A DNA stretch of 64,000 nucleotides. It comes from Centropus unirufus. Its lineage: Eukaryota; Chordata; Aves; Cuculiformes; Centropidae. Below the pieces are notes generated by a model. The model made no database searches, had not been told where the DNA came from, and saw nothing but the letters and a program-made list of their open reading frames with translations. How positions within the stretch are numbered: position 1 is the stretch's first letter; each line of letters begins with the position of its first letter. The stretch lies in contig VYZI01000003.1 of NCBI GenBank assembly GCA_013397695.1, positions 7,502,816 through 7,566,815 on the forward strand, written 5' to 3'. Below, in pieces: positions 27,239 to 37,985 of this stretch. The translations under genes were made by a program, and so were the position numbers.

Positions 27239-28924
27239 ACTGTAACACATTAGAGAAAAAAAAATAAATAGTGCTTTTATGTTATTGATGTCTTTCTTTG
27301 TCCTGCCTATATTAAGATATGTTAAGGAATATATTACAGTATGTCAAGGAATTAATGTCAGTATTTTTTCTGAGCAGAGCTGGTTGAGTAGGACAAAAAA
27401 AATTCCTGCAAACAAATCCCTGCGAGTCCTGGTTAGTACCCAGCTCAGGCTTTTTCTTGCCTTTGGAATGAAGCAAATTCATCATAGGTCAAACCTCCAA
27501 GAAAATCCTGAGCAAAGAACTAATGCAGTGCATGGCCTCTCAGCTTTGCCCTTTAGCAGCAGGCAACAGCCAGTGATCATTATCTGCTCACACACCATGT
27601 GCATTGACTGCATTCCTCATGCTTATGCTCTTCCAAAATCACCTTCCCTCCTCACCCGTATCTGTATCCTACTTACTAAGGCCTCAAACTTTCTCCCTTT
27701 CCATTTTCAGCCCTATAAGTATTCACATGTGAATTTTGTTTCCTTTTCAGAAATTCTCTGATTCCTTTCCAACTTCCAGGCTGTTCTCAAACTATTTCCC
27801 TTCTCCAATTAAAAGAGCTGTGACAGGCAAACTTTAGAAAGATGGTTTGCTCCTTCCATGTCTACCCTACTTGGACCTGAAAGAATGTTGGCTGAATATT
27901 GCATAGCTCCAGAAATTATCCAATTACAGTGAAAGCTGCCAATCTGCAAGCCCTTGGGCATTCTCACTGTACACAAACAATATGATTTCTTGAGTTGTGA
28001 ATCAGGTTCACAGCTACTTACAATTGCCAGCTCTTTGTTGTTAATAGCATGATTGCTCCTCTGCAAAGCAGTGGGAGCCACGTGTAGCCTGAAACAAAAA
28101 GCTGGGCAACAGCGGGGAGAATCTGTGGTGGAGACTGATTCTTAGATCTGGCTGGTGGTAAAGGAGGAGGGTAAATGAGATAAAAGGTGCTGTGTCACAG
28201 GAATCACTTGTCAAATGACTCCAAGTAGGCTAGTGGTCCTCCCCATTAATGAAACAGCATGTAGATTCAAGGCAAAGAAAAGTGTGAATTTTAGAATATT
28301 TCAAAAATTTGACCTTAAATGGAAAGAGTTTTTACTTTACCTACTGCAGAACTTTTGATCAATTTTAATTTAATCAAAAATCCTGATGAACTACTAATGC
28401 CTTCAGTAGGACTGTTAATCCTTTAGTTAAAAATGCTAAAGTGCTCTTTGCTTTTTTTCAGCAAATGTGTATCAGGAGGGCCCAGCAGACAGTACCATCC
28501 AGAAAGAAAACACTTTACCTTCAATTTCCATGTTAAAGCCTTTCATGGAACAGCTCAACAGAATTCCAGTTGCGTTCTCCCTTGGCCAAGGCCATATACA
28601 GCATTTATATTGCTTTACCTTCATGCTAACTACCTTGTCTAACCTAATATGTATGTGCAATGTTTATGGATAGTAAAGTTGGAGGTTTTTTTGCAGCACT
28701 CTTTTTAAATTGGTGAATAGTGTAACCTGAAATTACTGTGTTACAACTGTGAAGAAGGCTCAAGAAACATGGGTAGAAGGAAGCAAAAGTTTTTGAAAAT
28801 GATGTTCACTGATCTTCATTGCTTTCAGGGTGGAGCAACCTGAAAATCAGTGAGATTCTCTGTCTGTGTCTTTGAAATGGTTTTTCTCCCCCCAGTTCCA
28901 GTTTCCCTACTAGAAAACCAGCTG
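27239..28924. other. Unique noncoding sequence with one exon-like segment
   Basis: No gene recognised. A 160-codon plus-strand ATG frame at 27279-27761 has no domain or repeat pattern I recognise, and its length is within chance for 64 kb. At 28440-28461 there is an acceptor-like pyrimidine run ending in CAG, followed by about 185 bp that is open in one frame and then a GTATGT; see the findings. Confidence 0.5.
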
Positions 28925-29460
28925 TATCCTGGGCTGCATCAAAAGAAGTGTGACCAGCAGGCTGAGGGAGGTGATTCTCCCCCTTTACTCTGCTCTTGTG
29001 AGAACTCACTTGGAGTAGTGCATTCAGTTCTGGAATTCTCAGCGCAGGAAGGACATGATCTGTTAGAGCAAGTACAGAGGAGGGCCACAAAAATGATCAG
29101 AGGGCTGGAACATCTCCCATACAAGGACAGGCTGAGAGAGATGGGGTTTTTCAGCCTGGAGAACAGAAGGCTCTGGGGGGACTTTATAGTAGCCTTCCAA
29201 GACTTAATTGGGACTACAGGAAAGATAGGGAGAGGCTTTTTTCAGGGAGTGTAGTGCTAGAATGAGGGGTAAGGGTTTCACGCTGGAAGAGCGACTGGGT
29301 GTAAGGGAATAACTTTTTACTGTGGAGATTGTGAGGCACTGGAACAGGTTCCCCAGAGAAGTCAAGGAAGCAGTCCTCCTCCCTTTGGTGTTATTTTAGT
29401 AGACAAGCCTGGAGGGCTGGTCATAAGAGTGCTTCAGTAGATTGGTCTCCCTGATGAAAT
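28925..29460 (+). mobile_element. CR1 LINE, 5'-truncated, RT C-terminus and start of 3' region
   Basis: The plus strand matches the CR1 ORF2 C-terminus from TCCTGGGCTGCATCAAAAG (about 28927) onward. An open frame from 28850 to 29254 carries VQRRATKMIRGLEHLPYKDR (29072-29131), followed by a REMGFFSLENRR segment. That is the family's conserved tail with few substitutions, although the frame begins outside the element and ends early after DLIGTTG. The following 3' part (29255-29385) keeps the AGGCACTGGAACAGGTTCCC block. From about 29390 it becomes uncertain, with only GGAGGGCTGG and AAGAGTGCTT recalling the family, and no terminal octamer is visible. It is a dead fragment. The good conservation of the tail suggests a younger age than the 26799 copy. 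Confidence 0.88.
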
Positions 29461-31955
29461 CCACAACGGCAACAGGTCCATTCCCTCCCAAGGAAAACAG
29501 TGAAAAGGTTGCAGCAGGCAGATTATATAAATGCCAATTTCTGGTCATTGAGCACTTGTGGAGCAAGTCAAGTATGGCTAGTGGACACTGGCAGACTGGA
29601 CCATTGCTCCTTCTTCCAGGATCCCAGGCACAGCAGTCACCAGTTACAGAGCTTGAGTCAGGTATCTGCTGCAAGCTCCCAAAGAGAGGAAGGACTATTT
29701 GTTATGTGCTTGAATTTCACCATGGAAAGTTTTCAATTAAATCATAGTCTGCCTCTTATCTGTCTTCAGATAACAGGGAAGCACAGTGGAAAGTCCTGCA
29801 AACATAAGATTCTCAGTCCAGACATTTCTTTATTAAGTCAGACCACTAATGACTGATGCTTAGCCAGTGAATCAAAGCCCTTGCCTGCAAAAGATACTGG
29901 ATGAACTCATGTTACAAATAAGTAAGTAAAAACCAGGGCTTTTTCTCTACCATTAGGGAGACAAAATGAACTAAATTTGCCAGGTAGTTAATTTACAATG
30001 AACAATTTGATTAGCTCCACATCTGGGTTTGCTGGCTTTTTTTCAGGGTAAGACAGCTGGCTTCTCTTGAAAGCATGTTTTAATGCAAAGTTTTGTATTA
30101 ATATTATGTTTCTTTTAGGTGTTGTACATTAATACTTCAAACATGCATTGCTGGCAAGGCAGTATGAGCATGTCCTAGTTTTTTAATGCAAAAGATCACA
30201 TTTCCAAGTATTTTTTAATAGCCCACAGTACCCCTTTTTCTGTTGGGGCAAAAGAAAGGAGGGAGGAATTAAATAAACAAAAACACCTGGCAACCTCCAT
30301 TGTTGGTGTAGAATGTATACTGTTTGTATATGAATGTCCTTGGTAAGTCACACAAAAGCAGATGCACTTTTTTTCCCAGAATTTAATCAGCAAAATTGCA
30401 GCCCACATCAGCATTTTTAATAAAAATTTCAACAGGAAAGGCTCCTGACAAAAAGCCAGAATAAGCAAGATTCTTAATACCTTGAGTCTGGAGGAAACAG
30501 AATGGGGAGTAAATAAACTGGTCCTCACTCTTCACATCATTTAAAGGTATTTGAAGTGGCTAGTTTAAAAACAATATGAAGTTATAGAACAAAAATACAT
30601 ACCTTTTTATTTGCCAAATATGATCTAAGAAAAGAGTGGTGTGCTTGGAGCAAGAGACTCTCCAGGCCACTTATGCAACAGCAAAGGAAAATGCAGTAGA
30701 CAGTGTGTAGAATGAGCCATCACTAGAGAATTAAATCACAAATAACCTACGAAAGGAAAATAAGACAAAGGTAATGTCAGTCAGAAGAATTTGAAAAGTT
30801 GTGGTGAGATGCTAGATGCTGAATCTGGGAAGTCCTGGAGCATTGTGCCCAGTGCCTTGAGCATATGTGCCACATACATATGGCTTCACAGCACTTACGA
30901 CTAAGAATTGCAAAGCATTGTGTTTTGAGGAAGACTACACATATAAGCACAATTTTGACAGAAAATGGGAAAGTTTGGTAGGAAAATGAGGCTTGGTGAT
31001 CCAGCAGCACACTTCAAAGCACTGGAGAGTATTTCAATGAAAACACGTAGAACACATGTGAAGTCCAGAGGACCCCAGCAGGAGCTCCAGGTGTCAATCA
31101 CAACACAGGAAGAGCATGGTGGACACAGGAGAAAACACTGCAAAGTTCATCTTATGACTAGTGCCAGCAGTAAAGTCTGAGCTCGGTGGCAAACAGCAGG
31201 GGCCAAATATTTATTCAGGCAGCCTGAAGCAGTCGAAGTATATTGCTGATAGAAAGGTATGTATAAACCAACATTTGGCCCAGTGTCATGAATTTCACTT
31301 TCTGAGAGCTTGGACAAAATGGGCTGTTGGATTTAGACAGTGTTTTCTTGTTTATAAAGTACTTAGTTGAAAAGGAATTAAAATGGGGGAGGCAAAATAT
31401 GTTAGAGACAGACTAAATCCACAAGTCCTAATTGAGTACCTAATTAGGTAAAACCCTAAAATTGTAAAACTATAGACTTATATAGAAAGAGAAAGTACTG
31501 TTTCTAACACATCTACGCGCTGTCCCTCACAAACACAGAATCTGCAAAGTGTGATGTGAACCCCGGCAATTCAGTTACACCCTCACTCAAGAAAACAGCT
31601 ACCCCTTACTAGAGACTTTTTTTTTTAATCTGAGTTTGGAATATGGAAATATGATCTATTTGCCTATTGACACCTACTCACAAGTCACCAGGCCTTTGTA
31701 TGAACTTCTGCCTTTGGCTTTGGCCCTTCAAATTGGGTCAGAATTTTATCCTGTAAACCCAAAAATCATGACTAGCAACTGCTGTTATCTGGAAGCATTC
31801 CATGTCTTGGTTTCTTGCAGCCATTGCTAAGTAGGAGTGTTCCACATATTGGTTTCTTCATCTTCTTTTGATAGTGACTTCATTTCCAACTTTTAAAAGT
31901 TCCCACTTCTTACAGGAAAAAGGGAACATCTGGCTTTATTTTGGTTAATTTTCTG

Positions 31956-31971
31956 ATTGTGGATCCACAAT
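31956..31971. repeat. Perfect 16-bp palindrome
   Basis: ATTGTGGATCCACAAT reads the same on both strands and includes a BamHI-type GGATCC core. No paired copy elsewhere in the window was noticed. It could be a chance palindrome or a dimer-type protein site. Confidence 0.7.
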
Positions 31972-32579
31972 ACAACTTCTGTCCTCTCAGTCTATTAAAA
32001 AATTCAAGCCATCATTTTTTCTGCCAGCTATGGAAGACACTGTTCTTTTTTCCTTCAATTATGCATGATTTTGTAACATGTTGTCTGAAAAAATGGTGGT
32101 ATTGGCCATCTGTGGAGGAAGAAAATGGGCACTACTTCTGTGGGAAACTTGACACAAAAGTCACTGCCACAGTGCCATTTTGCTCATAATGCATTTTGCC
32201 AGATCTCTTCATGTGTGCATGGGTGTGAACTGAGGAATGCAAAAATCAAGGGTTTATTCTGGCTCCAGTAATGATAGAGGTCATTTAAATTCAGATATTC
32301 ATACTCCAGTCTTTCTTTGACTTGAGTTAAAGACATTTCTCCTTACACCAACAAACTATTTCTTAAGAATTTTGCTGTTTAACCTTGGAATTAATTTTCC
32401 AGTCCTGTTTACTTTTCAAAATTCCATTACATAAAATCTGAATATTTTAGTACATTTATTTTCAAAATATTCTGTGAGCTGAGAAAAGTTCTGTGGAAAA
32501 AATGCCCTCCATTTAGACAAAGCTTTTGTTATAAAGCTGGTGATGATAGATCTTATGAATTCTGAGTTGATGTTAGGTG

Positions 32580-32606
32580 TCAGAGTAATACTCTCCATTA
32601 CTCTGA
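32580..32606. repeat. Perfect inverted repeat, 10-bp arms, 7-nt loop
   Basis: TCAGAGTAAT (32580-32589) pairs exactly with ATTACTCTGA (32597-32606) around the loop ACTCTCC. The arms are AT-rich and the stem is short. No coding or RNA-gene context supports a function. Confidence 0.7.
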
Positions 32607-35600
32607 GTACACAAAAGTAATTCCCTTGATTTTGGCACTGTGCTAATGGGACCCACACTGCCAGAGTAGCCAGACTACTTATTTTTTAGAAAATCCTCCA
32701 AGTAACTAATAATTTTCTCTAAATTAGTGACCATAAGGTTAAATAGTTTTAAAGCCTCAAGTTCTAATTTATCAGCAGTTTACAATGTTTAATTCTCACA
32801 GATATTTTTTTTGTGTTTGCACTTTTACATGAACCCTGCAGAGTCTCTTGGAACCCCTGAGATAAGTCTTGATGTACAAATTCTATTCTTCTGGATTTTG
32901 CCATTAAAAAAAAATGTGCAGAATTTGAGCACATCACTTCTGAAAGGAATATTGTTTGCTATAGGAAACTGGAGGCAAAAATTTGGAGGAAGCTGCCTTA
33001 ATAGCTTCTTATATCTACTGAACCAGTTTTGGATTTTTGCAAGTCATAACTTTTAGTACAGAAATACAGAAAAGTGACTTGTCTTTCAATGGACAAAAGG
33101 CTTAAGAGAAGGAATAGTTTCCACAGAATAAGTAGGAGCCTTGCAAGCTCTGACCTATAGGGACAATGCTTCATTGTGTTTGTCTATCTCACTCTTCATT
33201 TTTGTTGAAGGACTTCCATTAAAGTCATGAGGTGTTAGCTTTGCTACAAGTCCTGCACTAACTAAATAAAATAAACAAAAATCAGATTCTTGGGCTTTGT
33301 TTCTGTTGAATCATGCTTTCAATGTATTATTTAGTTTCTAAACCATATCCAAAGAGAAAAAAAAGGGAACAATAAAACATTCCTCTTTGTTTGCAGAACA
33401 ATTGGCCCCTCGTGGAAAAATATTGGATAGAGTTGAAGCCTATCCTCAATGTATAGCAGGGAAGCGCGGAAAAGAAAATACCCCAAACAGAAACATGTCT
33501 GAGCAGAGAAACAGTGCTAAGTCGGAGAATGCTAGTAAGGAGGAGAAAGCAAAACATCAGTCCTGATCTTACTCTACGTCTCCTCAAATGATTAAGAAGA
33601 CACGAACTCTCACTCCATAAAAGTGAATTTCTGTGTACAAAAATATTCCTCAAGACAGCGAAAGTATGGGAGTCCTCTAAATGAAGTGAAAATAAAGTAA
33701 GTGAAAAAAACCCCTCACTGTGTCATACTATTCTTTTTTCCGTTCTTCACTTTCATCTGGCTGACATTTAATATTGTTTATTACTAACAGAGCCCCTTTG
33801 CTGTAGCTCTCCCAGTTTTAAATCATGAGAGGGCATAATGCAGAGCATACACATTTTCCATTAGACCATAACTGTAGAAATTCAATAAAAAGTATAACAT
33901 TTACTCAACATCAGCAACTGAAATGCACTGCCATCCCACAAAAAACCCTGCAAGACTTTGGCTGCAAGACACTGTCCTGGCCACAACCAGATCTTAGAGA
34001 CTCAAAGAGCTCCAGCATGTCCCTATCTGCAGCATCAGTTGGAACCCAGGAGAGACTGGTTTAAACAAATAAATCTCATAACTAGTGCCAAGCAATGACT
34101 GTCTGGCACACATTTAACTCCAAGATCATAGTAAATAGCATCTGCAGGAATAAACACTGTGCAAGTGAAAAAGCTGCAATACTGAGTCAAGCCACAGGTC
34201 CAGCTGAGTAAGTACCCCAGCCCAAATAACGATCATTAGTAGTTGTTTAGAACACAGAATAAACTATTATACATACTACAGTTTAAACCATTCAGCTTCC
34301 AGGGCTTGAATTTATGTTTCAGTGCACTGCACATGGAGATGACTGATGCACAGATACCCTGTACTACATTGTATATAGGTGCTCCCCCTGGGAAATTCCC
34401 AAGCCTTTTGCAGTTGTTTCTTTTTTTTTTTTCAACAATTATCAGAAATATGGAAGCAAGAAACAACAAAGCTAAATGACTTGAAACATGTGTGGGAAGT
34501 TAACTGTTAGAAGCATGACTGGAACTCAGGAAATGTCTAATCCTTCCAGCCCTCCTTGGTAGAAAACTGTGGAGCATTGACAGCAGCAGGAGTCTAGACA
34601 AGTTGTATAGGGTTCAATCAAAACTTCTCTAACGTCCTTACATTTACATTTTTTTTCCTCTGTACATTTTTAACCTTTTTTGGAAGAACAGAATATTCTC
34701 CCGTATATTATAGTATTTTTTTGTTTGTTTTATCTGTAGGTCTGGAAAAAATCACTGAGTATATCTTCAAAATTGATGTTGAAGATCATCAAAGGTTTTA
34801 TGTAATTAAAGACAATATGAGCTGGGGTTTGTTTCTAAAGTCCATCCAATGTCTAAGCCAATGGAACAAGGCTGTGCATAAAGGATCTTGCAAGAGATGG
34901 TCATTTCTAGACACAATATTTTTAATTAAATAGTGTCAGCATGGGTTACTCTGTCAAAGTAAAACATTTTCTTAAAGTTGCTGAATTACAATGATGTTTA
35001 TGGGTAGCTGACTAGTGTTTACCAGTCAACTGCATGCAGAAAAAAGTCCAAATTTGATTTTTTAAATAATATTTTTGGTCTCAAGCCAGTTGTATCAAGG
35101 TGATTCTACCCCACAAATCAAGTGAGGGGCTTAGTTTTCCTTCCAATCTAGAACAAGTTTATAACCTTGAAAGCTGGTACATAACAGAATTGCTCCTCTC
35201 TATAACAGGATAGTCCTTGCATGGTTACTCCTTGACCTGCTGTCAAATGCAAAAACAAACACCTGTGACAGATACATAAGGTTATGTGTGTGTCACTGTT
35301 GATCCATCTGCAATATATTACATCCTAATTTATTACTATGGGTGGTTTTCAAAGAGGATTCATTAGACAGACAGAGTCCACTGCACAGTTAAAAAACTGT
35401 TTTTCTTCCCACCATTCTAATTTTCTCTTCATCTCAGGTTTCCATTTCCTTTCATGCAGGGATATTAAAAGCTGGTGAGACAGTATTTGGTCCAAAACCA
35501 GCCAGTCTGTTTTGGGCAATTAATGTGGGTAGTGAGCAGCACCTGAACCAAGTTTTATGGGTTGGATTAACCATAAGAAGTGGTTAATTATCTACTACAG

Positions 35601-35991
35601 CTTATGTCTCTTCACTGTGGAGTGGAATTACTCATTTATACAGAATAAACTGTGAGTTCTGGCTTTGTCCTAAAAGAAACAAAGAAATAACTCTCTCTTA
35701 AAGGAAAAAGGTTTTTTCACATAGCTCTCTGTGGATTAGATCATGAATTTGTGTAGAAGGCCATATAACAGTTCTGGTAACTCTTTCTAATAAAGATTAC
35801 TGCGTCCTAGGGATTCAATCAGGAAAAGATACAACTTGATAAGGTTCAGCTCCTGATTCAGGTGTTCCTTTGGGATAGCTTTCTTTTGTTTTCCTGTCTA
35901 GGCAACAAGTCAAAAATCAGATATAGTGTTCCGTGATGGCAGTTTTTATCGCAGCTTAGTTGTTTTATTGTCACATGCAATATGTGGGATC

Positions 35992-36008
35992 TGACACACA
36001 CACACACA
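35992..36008. repeat. (CA)n microsatellite
   Basis: About eight consecutive CA dinucleotides. A short microsatellite, potentially polymorphic. Confidence 0.85.
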
Positions 36009-37859
36009 TGCAAAAAAAAAGACAGAAAGACACTTCACCTGCAACTCTTTTTATTTAATAAATAAGAAAATAATCTACAATAACTTTCAAAATTTCCCTT
36101 CTGACTTGACACAAAGCTGCATATGATCCTGCTAATGTTCAAAGCAATTCCACAGATCATTTTCTGAAAGTCTGTTGAGGATCTCCATTGATTTTGCTTT
36201 CACATCTTCTACTGACAAAAAATGGTTTCATTTGAGAACCGACTTGATCTTTGGGAACAGGTAGGTAGAAAAATGTTGTTATTAGCTAAAACCAGTTCAG
36301 AGCTTCACAGTCAGAGCTTTGCAGGCTGGCGTGTTGTCTTGATGTTAACTCGCTGTTCACCTTTGCACACCAACATGCTCCAGCTGAAGGTAAGAAAATG
36401 TCGCTGAACACATGTCCACTTGTAGTAAGTGATTGAGTTGAGCCTGGTCTCACTGTGACAGGTCAGAACGTGTTCTATAATCATCTCTGTCTCTCATCTC
36501 CCACTGCTGTTTCGTGAGCTATAAGGTTAGCCCCATTATTTTTGGGTTAGACCTTGTATGAAGCTTCATAAAAAAAGTACAGAGAATTGCATTTTCTTCT
36601 ACTAAGTCCCTCCCTTTGCGCAAAGTAAAGTCATCTCTCTTGGCGTGTCCTTTCTGCAGAAATAAAACAATAGACGTGTTTTTATATAGGCTGGAACTGC
36701 TGAAAATTTCCTTCCTTAACCATACCTGAGTTGAGTTCAGTATTCACTGTTGTGGTATAATACATGGAGCGCTTCTGCTTTTCTCAAATGTAAACCACAA
36801 ATTCTGCCCTTTCATACCACAGATCAGCAGTTTATGGAGAAATCCAACGGCTAAATCATAAAGTTGAGAGTCCTTAAAGTCTATTGTGACATGGCATTTG
36901 CAATACTTTCTCTTTCCTTCTGCCACCCTTCGCACTGCTATACCAAATAAACATTTCTGTCATTTAAAATACAATAAAAAAATCTCGCACTTCTTAGCCT
37001 TGAATTATCACTTGAGGTTGTGATGAAGAACATTTTTTGACATCTGATAACAAGTTGCAGCTCCTGTCTGAAGAAGTCCCTCTGAGGTTAAAGGCTAATG
37101 ATATCAAAATCGAGGTGGTCTGGTTTGTTGTAAGACTGTTTGGTTTAGATCAGCCTCTTTGATATAAGAAAAACTGCCTCATCTGAGAAAGGAAATTACT
37201 TAAAAGCGATGTAGCAGTTCTTAAAGGGAGTCAGACAGTTGGAGACGCGTACAACTTGGCTGTCTTTCATACTGCATTTAATTGGTTTTGCTATGAACTC
37301 ATCAGACGGTGCAAGGAATAACAGGGTTTCACAACAGCTTTTTCTCTGCAGTTTACTAAAAATGAGGAAATAAAGTGGGTGTGCAGAAAGAAATGATGCA
37401 AATAGAGGAGTTTTCATTTTATCATCTCAGTCATCACTTTCTCTGACAGCAGAGCTTCCCTGACTAAGACATGCGTTAGGAAAACCGGGACAGACACAAA
37501 TGAGCTGTGAGCCCCCACCCTACCCATGACACAATGAACCCTCACTCCCTCCTGCTTCCATCTGGGTGGAGGTTTATTTCCAAAGAGAGCTGCCCAGTGT
37601 CTAGGGGATGACTGATTCCTCCAGACACGGAAGTTTTTTAGTTCCCTGTATTAAGAAAGACACTCCAGAAGAAAATCCCCCTTACATTCCTCCTGCAGTC
37701 AGGTGTGTGCCCCCACATAATTGCAGAGCAATGTCCCCACTGGGGAGCCCTGCTGATGGACCTTCATATAACCAGTGCAATCTGCTGGCCAGTGCGTGGT
37801 TCACAGGCAGCTTTCATCAACTGAGCGTGCCAAGAAAAGGCAGTGCTGCAGGGTGTCTC

Positions 37860-37985
37860 CAGGACCTACTGGAAAACGTCCCTCCGTATTGCTCCTGAGA
37901 CACAGGGCACCCTTCTGCCCCACAGGACCTACTGGAAAACGTCCCTCCGTATTGCTCCTGAGACACAGGGCACCCTTCTGCCCCA
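37860..37985. repeat. Perfect tandem duplication, 2 x 63 bp
   Basis: The 63-bp unit starting CAGGACCTACTGGAAAACGT occurs twice, at 37860-37922 and 37923-37985, with no mismatch that I can see. The identity stops one base outside the two copies on each side. The unit is GC-richer than its surroundings. Its length is a multiple of three, so an open frame from 37775 to 38038 on the plus strand runs through both copies and repeats the same 21 residues, as do the minus-strand frames. Zero divergence implies a recent duplication or an active variable-number tandem repeat (an assembly artefact is also possible). The frame itself is short and shows no domain, so I do not call a gene. Confidence 0.95.

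Larger units (their letters stand above)
29461..37859. other. Unique AT-rich noncoding sequence
   Basis: No gene or interspersed repeat is recognised. Small structures are a 16-bp palindrome at 31956-31971, a 10-bp-arm hairpin at 32580-32606 and a (CA)8 run at 35992-36008. Open frames stay under about 120 codons and lack recognisable motifs. Confidence 0.6.

Noticed and set aside
27279..27761. 160-codon plus-strand ATG frame
   Set aside because: No recognisable domain, signal or neighbouring gene structure, and the length is about the maximum expected by chance in 64 kb at this composition.
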